Origin: Cognatilysobacter xinjiangensis
Lineage (GTDB): Bacteria; Pseudomonadota; Gammaproteobacteria; Xanthomonadales; Xanthomonadaceae
Assembly (NCBI RefSeq): GCF_014651995.1
Contig: NZ_BMXY01000001.1
Span: forward strand, 868,001 to 932,000
Direction: 5' to 3'
DNA length: 64,000 nt
The position numbers and the translations under genes are program-made. Every line of letters begins with the position of its first letter. The first letter of the stretch is position 1. The notes under the pieces were generated by a model, which was given only the letters and a program-made list of their open reading frames with translations, did not search any database and was not told the DNA's origin. Of this stretch, positions 47,846 through 58,632 are shown one piece after another.

Positions 47846-48334
47846 ATGGAGAACATGCAGCATGCAGCCGGCGGCTCGGCGCATGGCGGACGCGGCGCGT
47901 ACATCCGCCTGGCGTGGATGGCCGGGCTTTCGTTCATCGCGATGTACTTTCTGATGTACGCGATGGTCGACCGTTACTCGAGCGTCTACGCCAACATCAA
48001 CCAGGTCTACATGGCCGGGCTCATGGCCGCGCCGATGGTGGCGATCGAGCTTCTGATTATGGGCGCGATGTATCGCGATCGCCGGCTCAATCGGATCCTG
48101 GTGGCGGCGAGCGTCGCGCTGGCGGTGCTCTTCTGGGTGCTCATCCGCACCCAGGCGGGCGTGGCCGATCGCCAGTTCCTGCGCTCGATGATCCCGCATC
48201 ATTCCGGCGCGATCCTGATGTGCGGCAAGGCCGAGCTGACCGATCCCGAACTGCAGGCGTTGTGCCGGCAGATCATCGACTCGCAAAAAGCCGAGATCGA
48301 GCTGATGAAGCGGATGCTCGAGCGGTCCAAATAA
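47846..48334 (+). CDS. DUF305 membrane protein
   Basis: A 162-aa paralogue of the 43626 gene: three membrane helices (residues 21-92) and a DUF305 domain with RSMIPHHSGAILMCGKAEL and QIIDSQKAEIELMKRML. His/Met residues would bind copper. It ends before a strong hairpin at 48342-48366. ATG 47846 has GGGAG upstream. Confidence 0.82.
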   Translation: MENMQHAAGGSAHGGRGAYIRLAWMAGLSFIAMYFLMYAMVDRYSSVYANINQVYMAGLMAAPMVAIELLIMGAMYRDRRLNRILVAASVALAVLFWVLIRTQAGVADRQFLRSMIPHHSGAILMCGKAELTDPELQALCRQIIDSQKAEIELMKRMLERSK

Positions 48335-48341
48335 GTCAAGA

Positions 48342-48366
48342 CGCCCCGGGAGCGCATCCCGGGGCG
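48342..48366 (+). terminator. Hairpin after the second DUF305 gene
   Basis: CGCCCCGGGA-GCGCA-TCCCGGGGCG, a 10-bp stem; no U-run, so moderate support as terminator. Confidence 0.5.
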
Positions 48367-48376
48367 CGGGGGAGAC

Positions 48377-49060
48377 ATGGGAAAGGCATTGTTCTGGCGC
48401 CGGACGCATCGCGTACTGGCGTTGATCGTGGGCGTGCAGGCGCTCTTGTGGATGGCGAGCGGTCTGTACATGACGGCGATCTCGATCGACGTCATCCACG
48501 GCGATCATCTGGCCCATACGCACCGGCCGGCGCTCAGCGATGCGGTTCCGCTCAAGGCCCCCGCCGCGGTCGGCATCGCGCCTGACGAGGCGCTGCGCCT
48601 GAAGCAGTGGCAGGGCCGGCCGGTCTACGAGGTCGGCAAGGGTCCGAAGGCACGCCTCATCGACGCGCGCACGGGCGCGGTGCTGAGCCCGCTCACGCGC
48701 GAGACGGCGCAGTCGATCGCGCAGGCGCTCTACCAGGGCGACGGCGCGGTGGAGTCGGTCCGCTGGCTCACCGACGCGCCCCAGGAGGTCGGCACGCGGC
48801 CGGTCCCGTTGTGGCAGGTGCGCTTTGCCGATGGCGTGGCGACCACGCTCTACATCTCGCCCTTCACCGGCGAGCGCCTGGCCACGCGGCACACGCTGTG
48901 GCGCGCGTTCGACGTGATGTGGATGCTGCACATCATGGATTACCGCACCCGCGAGGACATCGGCAATCCGCTGCTGCGCATTGCCGCAGGCCTGGGCCTG
49001 CTGCTGACCCTCGCGGGTCTGGTGCTCTCGTTCTGGGCACTGCGCGGGAGGGGTCGATGA
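48377..49060 (+). CDS. PepSY domain membrane protein
   Basis: A 227-aa protein. N-terminal helix (VLALIVGVQALLWMASGLYM), a periplasmic PepSY-type region, and C-terminal helices with MWMLHIMDYRTREDIGNPLL before the last segment. Conserved His in the membrane (LHIMDY) could bind heme. It overlaps the following fusion gene by 4 bp and shares its N-terminal architecture, so the two probably form one complex. The operon may move electrons for metal reduction. Confidence 0.8.
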   Translation: MGKALFWRRTHRVLALIVGVQALLWMASGLYMTAISIDVIHGDHLAHTHRPALSDAVPLKAPAAVGIAPDEALRLKQWQGRPVYEVGKGPKARLIDARTGAVLSPLTRETAQSIAQALYQGDGAVESVRWLTDAPQEVGTRPVPLWQVRFADGVATTLYISPFTGERLATRHTLWRAFDVMWMLHIMDYRTREDIGNPLLRIAAGLGLLLTLAGLVLSFWALRGRGR

Positions 49061-50874
49061 AGGCCTGGCTCGCGCGGCTGCACACGTGGGTCGGCGTCAT
49101 CGTCGGCGTCCAGCTCGTCGTCTGGCTGGGCAGTGGCCTGCTCATGGGGCTGCTCGATCCCGAAGCGGTCAGCGGCGAGCGCACGCGGGCGCCGACGCCC
49201 GAGCTCGCCCTGGCATGGCCCGAGCAGGCCGTGCCGCCGGATGCGCTCATCGCGCGCAGCGCGTTGCCGGTCCTGCTTGTCGAACGCGCCTGGCGCCTGG
49301 AGCGTCCGGTCTGGCGCGTGCAGACGCAGGCGGGCACGGCGCTCGTCGATGCGCGCACCGGCGCGCCGTGGCGGCCGACCCGCAAGGAGATCCTGCGCGT
49401 GGCGCGGGCCGACTACAGCGGCCCGGGCAGCGCACTCGAGCCGCGCTACTGGACGCAGGCACCGCTGGAGGCGCGCGGCCATGAGGGGCCGGTGTGGCAG
49501 GTCGACTTCGATGATGCGGCCGGCACCAGCCTGTACATCGATGCCCAGGATGCGTCGGTGCTCGAGCGGCGCAACGACACGTGGCGGGTGTTCGACATCG
49601 CCTGGATGCTGCACATCATGGATTACACCGGTCGGGAGGACTTCAACCACCCGCTGATCGTGACCTTCGCCGTCGCAGGCCTGTGGATGGCGCTGAGCGG
49701 GCTGTGGCTGCTGGGCTATGCGATCAAGGCCGGCCACCTGCGTCCGCGCTGGCGCGCCGCGCAGGTTCGGGTTCCGGTCGGCGGCGCGATCGACTCCGGA
49801 CCACCGACCGTCACCGGTCGCCGGGGCGAAACCGTGCTGGCCGCATTCGCCCGCGCAAAGCGCCCGCTGCCGTCGCGCTGCGGCGGCGGCCAGACCTGCG
49901 GGATGTGCGTGGTGCGCACGGCGGGCGACGCGCCGATCAGCGACGGCGATCGCCGCCTGCTCACGCCCGAGGAACTCCAGGCGGGGATGCGCCTGGGCTG
50001 CACACTCCCCATCAGCGATGGACTGCGCGTGGACATCATCGAGTCGGACACGCGGCCGGGTTGGCAGGAGGCGGTCGTAGAGCAGGTGCGCGCTTGCAGC
50101 GCGAGCCTTCGCGAGATCGTCCTGCGTCCCCTCGGACCCATGCCCGCCATGCGTGCGGGCAGCTACGTGCTCATCGAGGTCCCGGCCTATCGGCTGGAGC
50201 GCGAGCGCTGGCTCGGCGATGCGCTGCCGCTGCCGATTACGCTTCTCGAGCAGGTCGGCGAGGTGCTGGCCAATTCCCAGCCCCTGCAGCGCGCCTACTC
50301 GCCCTCGCTCACCCCGCAGCTGTGCGACGGGCGCCTGCCGTTGCTCGTGCGGTTGGACGTCGATCCCGCCCGACCGATCGCCATCGGCCGGGGCTCGGCC
50401 TGGCTGTTCGCGCTGGAGCCGGGCGCACGGGGTCGTTTCATGGGTCCGTTCGGTGATTTCCGGCTCAAACCCGGGGCCCACGAGAAGATCTTCATCGGTG
50501 GCGGGGCCGGCATGGCGCCGCTGCGCGCGATGCTCTGGGAGGCGCTGCAGGCCGGCGGCAAGGAGCGGATCCACTTCTGGTATGGCGCCCGACGCGCGGG
50601 GGAGGTGCCCTACGAGGACGAGCTGCGCGCCCTGGCCGCGGCGCACGAGCACTTCGACTTCCACGTCGTCTACTCCGAGGACGACAACGCCGGCTTCGGG
50701 CCCCGCTGGGTCCACGAGGCCGTGCACGAAGGCCTGCTGCGCGCGCATGGCGCGCTGGCCGAATGCGAGTTCTACCTGTGCGGGCCGCCGGCGATGCTCA
50801 GCGCCACACGCGGGTTGCTCGCCGAGATCGGCGTGGCGCCCTATCGCGTGGCGTTCGATGACTTCGATGCCTGA
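49057..50874 (+). CDS. PepSY-ferredoxin-FAD/NAD(P)H reductase fusion (NqrF-like)
   Basis: A 605-aa protein with four parts: an N-terminal membrane/PepSY region (residues 1-235; LHTWVGVIVGVQL and WMLHIMDYTGREDF), a 2Fe-2S ferredoxin (about 245-335; CGGGQTCGMC and LGC), a flavin-binding barrel (about 345-465; RAYSPS) and a NAD(P)H domain (470-605; GGGAGMAPLRAML, CEFYLCGPPAML). NADH would reduce FAD, then 2Fe-2S, then an electron acceptor across the membrane. It could reduce Cu(II) or Fe(III) (inference). The gene abuts a truncated transposase, but its C-terminus (FDDFDA) looks complete. Confidence 0.82.
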   Translation: MKAWLARLHTWVGVIVGVQLVVWLGSGLLMGLLDPEAVSGERTRAPTPELALAWPEQAVPPDALIARSALPVLLVERAWRLERPVWRVQTQAGTALVDARTGAPWRPTRKEILRVARADYSGPGSALEPRYWTQAPLEARGHEGPVWQVDFDDAAGTSLYIDAQDASVLERRNDTWRVFDIAWMLHIMDYTGREDFNHPLIVTFAVAGLWMALSGLWLLGYAIKAGHLRPRWRAAQVRVPVGGAIDSGPPTVTGRRGETVLAAFARAKRPLPSRCGGGQTCGMCVVRTAGDAPISDGDRRLLTPEELQAGMRLGCTLPISDGLRVDIIESDTRPGWQEAVVEQVRACSASLREIVLRPLGPMPAMRAGSYVLIEVPAYRLERERWLGDALPLPITLLEQVGEVLANSQPLQRAYSPSLTPQLCDGRLPLLVRLDVDPARPIAIGRGSAWLFALEPGARGRFMGPFGDFRLKPGAHEKIFIGGGAGMAPLRAMLWEALQAGGKERIHFWYGARRAGEVPYEDELRALAAAHEHFDFHVVYSEDDNAGFGPRWVHEAVHEGLLRAHGALAECEFYLCGPPAMLSATRGLLAEIGVAPYRVAFDDFDA

Positions 50875-51796
50875 CCGCGAACGTCGGTGCCGGGTGCTGG
50901 GTATCGACGAGCTCAAGATCATCGGCCAGTACCGGGCCATGATCACCAACGTCGAGCGCAAGACCGTGTTCGATATCCGCCCCAGCCGGGCCAAAGCCGA
51001 GTTGATGCCCTATTTCCGCGACCTGCGGGACAAGGACTCGGTCGAGTGGGTGGCGATGGACATGTACCACGTTTATCGGCAGGTGGTGCGCGCCACGCTG
51101 CCACAGGCCCGGATCGTGGTCGATCGATTCCATATCCAGCGCATGGCGAACGACGCGCTGGAGAAGCTGCGCAAGCGCATTCGCAAGGATTTGTCCACCC
51201 GGCAGCGCCTCAAACTCAAGGACGAGCAGTTCCTGCTGCTCAAGCGGCAGCACGACCTGACAGGGAGAGATATGGACCGGATGCGGGAATGGTTCCAACA
51301 GTTCCCGCTCCTAAGCGAAGCCCACGCGCTCAAGGAAGGATTTCTGTCGATCTGGGATCAGAAGACCCGCCCAGCAGCAGAAGCCGCCTGCGCGACGTGG
51401 CAGGCCAATATTCCGACCGAATTGGCGGCCACGTTCAAGGACCTGACCACCGCCGTGCACAACTGGCACGACGAAATCTTCGCCTACTTCGAGCAGCCGA
51501 TTACCAATGCCTATACTGAGTCAGTCAACCGAGTGGCCAAAGACATGAACCGCATGGGCAGGGGTTACAGCTTCGAGGTGCTTCGGGCGCGCATACTCTA
51601 CGACAAGAAGGCGCGCAAGGATGGCTCGGTTATCGAAACCGTGTTGGTCGATGACGACGACCCAATGACCACGGACTTCGTGTTCCAGCGGATGACCACG
51701 GCGGCAACGCGCAAGAAGAAGATCACGCGCGTGGTCGAGTACGGCCCCTATCTCCCGACGCTGGCGCGGCTACTCGAAGAGGGGTATTTCGAATAG
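50867..51796 (+). pseudogene. 5'-truncated ISL3-family transposase
   Basis: An open frame of 309 codons from the ATG at 50867, which overlaps the end of the reductase gene. It contains the ISL3 DDE core from VLGIDELKI onwards (VDRFHIQRMANDAL, NAYTESVNRVAKDMNRMGRG), but lacks the N-terminal zinc-finger region of about 150 residues. So the IS lost its 5' part when it joined the reductase gene. GGGCCTCTTACC on the minus strand near 51874 is a possible inner end repeat. Confidence 0.8.
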
Positions 51797-51878
51797 TCCT
51801 CAGCCCATTGTGCAAGAGGCGGCGCTTCAGCCTGAATTTGTGATTCAGCCGATGAAGCATAGGTAAGAGGCCCAGCCA

Positions 51879-53862
<1,984 letters not shown>

Positions 53863-53874
53863 GGCAATCTCCTT

Positions 53875-54225
53875 TCAGTAGAACAGGGGCATGAGGTAGG
53901 GGAACACGAGCGCGATCAGCACCAGGGCGGTGACGATCCAGAAGATCACCTTGTAGGCCGTCCGCACCTGGGGCACGGCGCATGCGTCGTCCGGCGCGCA
54001 GGCGCGAGCCGGCCGGAAGATGCGACGCCACGCGAAGAACAGCGCCACGAGCGCCACGCCAATGAAGATCGGCCGGTACGGTTCCAGCGCGGTCAAGTTG
54101 CCGATCCAGGCGCCGGAGAAACCCAGCGTGATCAGCAGCAGCGGACCGAGGCAGCAGGTCGAGGCGAGGATGGCGGCGAGGCCACCGGCGGCCAGTGCAC
54201 CGCGGCCGTTGCTGGGGTCTGCCAT
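53875..54225 (-). CDS. merT: Mercuric transport protein MerT
   Basis: A 116-aa inner-membrane protein with three helices. The cysteine pair in the first helix (ASTCCLGPLLL) and the cytoplasmic loop pair (ACAPDDACA) carry Hg(II) into the cell for MerA. The ATG at 54225 gives the standard length; the open frame extends upstream to 54294, over the promoter. First gene after the mer operator. Confidence 0.95.
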   Translation of the reverse strand: MADPSNGRGALAAGGLAAILASTCCLGPLLLITLGFSGAWIGNLTALEPYRPIFIGVALVALFFAWRRIFRPARACAPDDACAVPQVRTAYKVIFWIVTALVLIALVFPYLMPLFY

Positions 54226-54263
54226 GTGAGGGATCTCCTTCCGAGACGTTGCGTGATGCGCTA

Positions 54264-54294
54264 AGGTTACTTCCGTAGTCAAGTACGGAGTCAA
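54264..54294 (-). promoter_or_regulatory. mer operator-promoter (MerO)
   Basis: Minus strand: -35 TTGACT (54294-54289), -10 TAACCT (54269-54264), 19-bp spacer, dyad TCCGTA-CTTGAC-TACGGA (54289-54272). Identical in layout to the Tn501/Tn21 merTPA promoter. Confidence 0.93.
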
Positions 54295-54299
54295 GCGCG

Positions 54300-54707
54300 A
54301 TGGTGAACGATCCGCAAAGACTGACCATCGGGGCTTTCGCCAAGGCCGCTGGGGTCAACGTGGAGACCATCCGGTTCTATCAGCGCAAGGGGTTATTGCC
54401 AGAACCAGGTCGGCCCGTCGGCAGTATTCGCCGCTACGGATCGGCGGACGTGGCGCGGGTGCGTTTCGTGAAATCCGCCCAGCGGCTGGGGTTCAACCTG
54501 GACGAAGTCGGCCAACTCCTACAGCTTGAGGACGGCACTCACTGCAGCGAAGCCGCCGAGCTGGCTGCGCTCCAGCTCACCGACGTGCGCACCAAGATGG
54601 CGGACCTGACGCGAATCGAAGCGGTGCTGTCACGGTTGGTCAACGAGTGCCATGCGCAGCGAGGCACTGTGTCGTGCCCGCTGATCGATTCTCTGCACGG
54701 GAGCTAG
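54300..54707 (+). CDS. merR: Mercury-responsive regulator MerR
   Basis: A 135-aa regulator divergent from merTPA. The winged helix ([33 protein letters not shown]) binds the dyad at 54272-54289. The three Hg(II) cysteines are present in [14 protein letters not shown] and VSCPLI. The C-terminal tail is shorter than in Tn501. The ATG at 54300 overlaps the operator edge as in other mer loci. Confidence 0.95.
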   Translation: MVNDPQRLTIGAFAKAAGVNVETIRFYQRKGLLPEPGRPVGSIRRYGSADVARVRFVKSAQRLGFNLDEVGQLLQLEDGTHCSEAAELAALQLTDVRTKMADLTRIEAVLSRLVNECHAQRGTVSCPLIDSLHGS

Positions 54708-55006
54708 GCGCGTGGCTTAACCCGGTTTTCCGTTCCACTGCGCCTCAAACCCCAGTTCGAGCCGGGGGCAAGGTGACCTGCCACTGATTGTTTCCTTGCA
54801 CCGACATGCGCCAGACAAAGCCCACACTGAAGGCTAAAAGCGCGTAAGCCTTGCGATACCAGAAACCTACCGAACGAGAGCTGTCAGACAAGAAGGGCTA
54901 GTGCGGTCTTCCCACACTAAAATCCGGATACCCGTTTTTTCGGGCGTCGGTCACGTATCGACGATCTAGCTTTAACAAGGCGCCGTGCCAACTGCCGCCT
55001 TGCATG
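54708..55006. other. Intergenic stretch between merR and the toxin-antitoxin operon
   Basis: No supported gene. A small hairpin CCCG-TTTTTT-CGGG lies near 54931-54944. No clear transposon end was found to mark the mer module boundary. Confidence 0.35.
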
Positions 55007-55034
55007 TGTGGATCTGTCCACATATGCTGTGGAC
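55000..55034 (+). promoter_or_regulatory. Promoter and operator of the Xre-RES operon
   Basis: -35 TTGCAT (55000-55005), 17-bp spacer, -10 TATGCT (55023-55028). Transcription would begin at 55035, the A of the antitoxin ATG, so the mRNA is leaderless. Three half sites TGTGGA/TCCACA/TGTGGA (55007-55033), including GTCCACA-TATGC-TGTGGAC, overlap it and are likely antitoxin binding sites. Confidence 0.7.
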
Positions 55035-55436
55035 ATGGAAACTGCACTGCAGACGCCGGCCTTGGCGGAGGACCAGACCCGGACCGACCTCGCCCGGGTG
55101 CTGATGGCGCTTTTCGAGCGCTGGTCGCTCTCGACCGATGCGCAGCTCTCGCTGCTGGGCCTGAGTCCCGAAAGCCGCAAGCTGCTCGGGCTGTACCGGC
55201 GGGGCGAGCGCGCGTTGCCCAACCAGCGCGACGCGCTCGACCGGGCCGGCTACCTCATGGGCATCCACAAGGGGCTGCGCCTTCTGTTTCCGGAGAACCC
55301 CGAGCTGCGTTACAGCTGGGTCACGCGCCGCAACCAGGTGCTCGAGGGGCGTACGCCGCTCGAGGTGATGCTCGAGGATGGGCTGGTAGGGCTGGCCCGC
55401 ATCGCGCGCCTGGTCGACTTCCAGCGCGGGCAGTAA
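55035..55436 (+). CDS. Xre/MbcA/ParS-type antitoxin (DUF2384)
   Basis: A 133-aa antitoxin. N-terminal Xre-like region (DLARVLMALFERWSLS, AQLSLLGL) and a DUF2384 C-terminal part with NPELRYSWVTRRNQVLEGRTPLEVMLEDG, a family signature. It blocks the partner RES toxin and represses the promoter. Its TAA shares bases with the toxin's ATG. The ATG at 55035 is chosen because the promoter places transcription there; a GTG at 55008 lies inside the operator. Confidence 0.85.
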   Translation: METALQTPALAEDQTRTDLARVLMALFERWSLSTDAQLSLLGLSPESRKLLGLYRRGERALPNQRDALDRAGYLMGIHKGLRLLFPENPELRYSWVTRRNQVLEGRTPLEVMLEDGLVGLARIARLVDFQRGQ

Positions 55437-56137
55437 TGGCCCTGTTCGACCGCCTGACTGAGTTCAAGGGTCGCGTCTTTCGCAACATCACGTCGTTGCG
55501 CGTCTCCGAGGACCTGTTCGACGACCTCGTCGCCGATGCGGGCGGCCGCGCCGCTGCACTGGCGGCGGACGTTCGGATGCGCGTCCGCGAGACCGGCGTC
55601 ATTGCGCGGGGGCTGGCGTACTCCCAAGCCATCGAATATCCGTTCGCCGCCGATTCGTCGCTGTCGAGCCGCTTCGGCGATGGCCGGCTGCGCGTCTGGT
55701 ATGGCGCGCTCGAGGAGGACACCGCGCTCGCCGAGACCTGCTGGCACCAGCTGGCGCAGTTGCGCGCGATCGAGGGCGTCACTGAACCCGTCGTGCGCTA
55801 TCGCAAGGTGTTCTCGGTCGAGGCCAGCGGGCTGTTTCTCGAGCTGCGCGGCAAGGAGCTCGAGCATCCCGAGCTCCTCGACAACGATTACGCGGCGACC
55901 CAGGCGATCGCCCGGCATGCGGCCGGGCAGGGCCTGCCGGGCCTGCTGTACCCGGCGGCCCGTTGGCCGGAAGGCAGTTGCTTGGCGGCCTTCCGGCCCG
56001 AGCCGTTGTCCGATGCTCGCCAGCTCTACTACCTCACCTACCGGATCGACCCGGTCGCAGGCACCGTGACGATCGAGCGCACGCCGGGGCGAGTGGAGCG
56101 CGTCCTGCACGAGCGCGAGTTGCGCCGCCACCGATGA
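55436..56137 (+). CDS. RES-domain toxin (NAD+-degrading)
   Basis: A 233-aa RES protein, partner of the antitoxin. The RES family cleaves or phosphorolyses NAD+. The domain occupies residues 60-220, with SSLSSRFGDGRLRVWYGALE followed by TALAETCWH (the R, Y, E positions of the family) and a late SCLAAFRPEPL with the Ser. The start overlaps the antitoxin TAA by one base (TAATG). A longer N-terminal part than the smallest RES proteins, no signal peptide. Confidence 0.82.
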   Translation: MALFDRLTEFKGRVFRNITSLRVSEDLFDDLVADAGGRAAALAADVRMRVRETGVIARGLAYSQAIEYPFAADSSLSSRFGDGRLRVWYGALEEDTALAETCWHQLAQLRAIEGVTEPVVRYRKVFSVEASGLFLELRGKELEHPELLDNDYAATQAIARHAAGQGLPGLLYPAARWPEGSCLAAFRPEPLSDARQLYYLTYRIDPVAGTVTIERTPGRVERVLHERELRRHR

Positions 56138-56147
56138 GGAGCCATGG

Positions 56148-57338
56148 ATGAGCGCCGACGACGATTTTCCTGCGGCCGATCCGCCGCCTTCTGCCGAGGG
56201 ACCCGCACGGGCGCTGGCGGTCGTTCCGGGCGAGGCACTGCGCACGCGAACCCTGATCGCCGAGCAGATGCGCCAGCTCGCGCTCGGTCCGTCCGCCTCC
56301 GTCCGGGAGGCGATGCAGGCGCTGCAAATGCCCCGCATCGGCGATGCGATGGCGCAGGCACGCGCGCTGATCGCGGAAAATCCCATGGGCGCGCTGGTGC
56401 GCGATATGGAAGCGGCGCAGGCCCAGCTGCGCGCCCTCACCGCGTTCCCCATCGAGCCGTTCCGCACGCCCGCGGCCGCCGAGATCGGCCGGCTGATGGC
56501 CGAGATCAAGTGCAATCCGGTCGCCGACTGGTGGCAAAGCGAGCAGGCGCGCTCCCAGCGCCAGTTGCAGGAGGCGATGGCGGCGATCCGGCGGCCCTAT
56601 CTGGACGTTGGCCGCGAGATCGCCTCATTCAATGCCGCGCTCGAGCTGCAGACGATCGGCTTGGCCGTCAGGCAGAACCTGGGATTCGACACGGCATTTG
56701 CGCGCACGCTTCGAGAGGATCTGGGCGACTGGCGCGAGCCGGTCGATGAGCCTGTCGATCCGGGCGATGCGGACGCGCGAACCGCGCTCTACATCGAGCG
56801 TGGCGTGGAGCCTGCGCTTACCGCCTTTCCCGCGCCCACCTTTACCGACCTGCTGGACCGCGCAGGTCTCGTGCTGCCGGCGGTGCCGGGCGGGCAGGGC
56901 GATCCCCTCGAGCCAAACGCCTTCGAAGGCTCCAAGTCGGCCTATGCCTGGCTGCTGCACTTCGAGCACGTGGTGCGGCGTTTCATCGACGAGCGCATGA
57001 CGCAGGTCGTCGGGCCCGGCTGGATCCGTCAGCGCGTGCATGCCGACATCATCGCGCGCTGGCAGGCCCGGCAGCAGGACGCCGAGGCCGCGCGGATGGC
57101 GCGCGCCTCGCTGCTGGACCATGCCGACTTCATGGACTATCCGCAGATCATCACCCGCAAGGACAACTGGCGGGAGGTGTTCCAACCGATCTTCGTCCGC
57201 GAGGAGAATGTCCGTGAGTCGTTCCATCGCCTCAAACCTGTTCGCAACGCGACGATGCACGCGGGGCTCATCACCCCGCAGGACCTGCTGCTGATGTGCG
57301 TGGAGATCCATCGCGTCATGCGGGCGATGCGGCCGTGA
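56148..57338 (+). CDS. Swt1-type HEPN protein linked to the Xre-RES operon
   Basis: A 396-aa protein. Residues 1-260 are Ala/Arg-rich helical with no clear family. The C-terminal part (about 265-396) is a Swt1-like HEPN domain (LHFEHVVRRFIDERM, DNWREVFQPIFVREENVRES) that ends with the R-NATM-H motif (Rx4H) of active HEPN ribonucleases. It starts 10 bp after the toxin and overlaps the next gene by 4 bp. A stress or anti-phage role is likely but not proven. Confidence 0.72.
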   Translation: MSADDDFPAADPPPSAEGPARALAVVPGEALRTRTLIAEQMRQLALGPSASVREAMQALQMPRIGDAMAQARALIAENPMGALVRDMEAAQAQLRALTAFPIEPFRTPAAAEIGRLMAEIKCNPVADWWQSEQARSQRQLQEAMAAIRRPYLDVGREIASFNAALELQTIGLAVRQNLGFDTAFARTLREDLGDWREPVDEPVDPGDADARTALYIERGVEPALTAFPAPTFTDLLDRAGLVLPAVPGGQGDPLEPNAFEGSKSAYAWLLHFEHVVRRFIDERMTQVVGPGWIRQRVHADIIARWQARQQDAEAARMARASLLDHADFMDYPQIITRKDNWREVFQPIFVREENVRESFHRLKPVRNATMHAGLITPQDLLLMCVEIHRVMRAMRP

Positions 57339-57877
57339 GCGCAGAGCCGGAAGAGCTCTACCCCGCGGTCGCGCACTACGGGGACATGGACATGGAGTCC
57401 TTCGAGACCTACTACGCCCGGTGGCCCAAGGCGCTCGCGGGCCTGCCCGAACCCATCGTGCGCGACTGGGTGTATCGCCACTGGCGGTGCTTCTCGGACC
57501 GGTGGATCGACCTCGCGCCGCATACGTGGCGCTTCGAACTCGCCGAACTTTCCAATGACGGGATCCTTGCGATCGACCATGTCGGATCGTGGATCGCGGT
57601 ACTCGACGCCGAAGGCGTCGAGTACGTCGGCGACTTTCCGCGGGCGCGCACGCGCCTGGGCCGGTACATGCTCACCCACGGCACCTTTCCGGTGCCGATC
57701 ATCGTGGCCAAGGGCGCCGGCCATGTGGAACTGCCGCGAAGCGGCGGCACGCGCATGAAGACGCCCCTGCAATTGATCGAGGGCCATGCACGCCTGGCCT
57801 GCCTTCGCGGGATGATCCATGCGGGGCACCCGCAGCTGCAGGCGTCGCACGCCATCTGGTTAGTGCACATCCCTTGA
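57335..57877 (+). CDS. Hypothetical protein, fourth gene of the Xre-RES-HEPN operon
   Basis: A 180-aa soluble protein that I cannot assign. It holds VRDWVYRHWRCFSDRWIDL and TPLQLIEGHARLACLRGMIH; the latter, QLIEGHxRLxxLRGM, seems to be the conserved part and recalls ParB-type nuclease loops only weakly. It starts with GTG at 57335 inside the HEPN stop (GTGA), which shows tight coupling. It may be an immunity or partner protein for the HEPN gene. Confidence 0.6.
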   Translation: MSAEPEELYPAVAHYGDMDMESFETYYARWPKALAGLPEPIVRDWVYRHWRCFSDRWIDLAPHTWRFELAELSNDGILAIDHVGSWIAVLDAEGVEYVGDFPRARTRLGRYMLTHGTFPVPIIVAKGAGHVELPRSGGTRMKTPLQLIEGHARLACLRGMIHAGHPQLQASHAIWLVHIP

Positions 57878-57932
57878 GATATCCGCGCACTGCCGGCCGC
57901 GACGCGGCGACCGGCATGCCGAGCGCATGGGA

Positions 57933-58499
57933 TCAGCTCGAGCGCCGGCAGATGCCGTACCACTGGCACAGCCAGGATTCCATCATGCGGATCTCGTCGA
58001 GCTGCACCTGGATGATGTCGGCGCACAGATTCGCGAGCTCCGGGTGCGCCGCGCGATCGAGGCAGACCGAAGCGCGACGGATCGCGATGCGATGGTGGCG
58101 AATCATCGACTGCATGAACTCGACCTCGTACTCGGCCGGCGGAAGCTGCGCCATCCGTTCCATGCGTCGCATGTCGCCCGGCTTCATCTGCGGCTGGTAG
58201 CGGATGCCGTACCAGCTCTGCAGCCAGCCCTGCATCTGCGCGATTTCCTGCTGCTGGGACATGCGGATGTCGGTGCACAGCTCGCGAAGCTCGGCATGCA
58301 CAGCCTTGGACTCGCAGGTCGTGGCCATCATCGTCGCCATCGCATGGTGGTCGATCATGTCCTGCATGAAATCGACCTCGTAGCGGGCCGTGGCCGGCTC
58401 GGGTGCAGGGGCGGCAGCACTCGCCGTGCCTGTCAGAACAAGCAGCAGCGCGAGCGCCTGCCACATCAGGCGCAATTGCGAGGTAAGGAAAGTACGCAT
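57933..58499 (-). CDS. Secreted double-DUF305 protein
   Basis: A 188-aa protein: signal peptide (residues 1-30) then two DUF305 units: YEVDFMQDMIDHHAMATMMA (about 43-100) and YEVEFMQSMIRHHRIAIRRA (about 115-170). Both end with a similar QMQGWLQSWYG/MMESWLCQWYG helix. It is a periplasmic metal-binding protein by family. ATG 58499. A GAAGGCGC/GCGCCTTC hairpin lies in its leader at 58526-58555. Confidence 0.8.
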   Translation of the reverse strand: MRTFLTSQLRLMWQALALLLVLTGTASAAAPAPEPATARYEVDFMQDMIDHHAMATMMATTCESKAVHAELRELCTDIRMSQQQEIAQMQGWLQSWYGIRYQPQMKPGDMRRMERMAQLPPAEYEVEFMQSMIRHHRIAIRRASVCLDRAAHPELANLCADIIQVQLDEIRMMESWLCQWYGICRRSS

Positions 58500-58600
58500 C
58501 GGACGCTCCAGGATCGGGGGAGCGCCTTCATCTACGCGCGCCAGGGTCGAAGGCGCGTTGACGAAGTCTTGAGCAAGAGTCCGACGTTGCGCGAAGAAGT

Positions 58601-58623
58601 GCCGCTCCACGTTGCGGAGCGGC
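58601..58623 (-). terminator. Hairpin after the double-DUF305 lipoprotein gene
   Basis: GCCGCTCC-ACGTTGC-GGAGCGGC, an 8-bp stem starting 10 bp after the stop at 58633; weak U-rich sequence follows. Confidence 0.45.
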
Positions 58624-58632
58624 CCGGGACCG

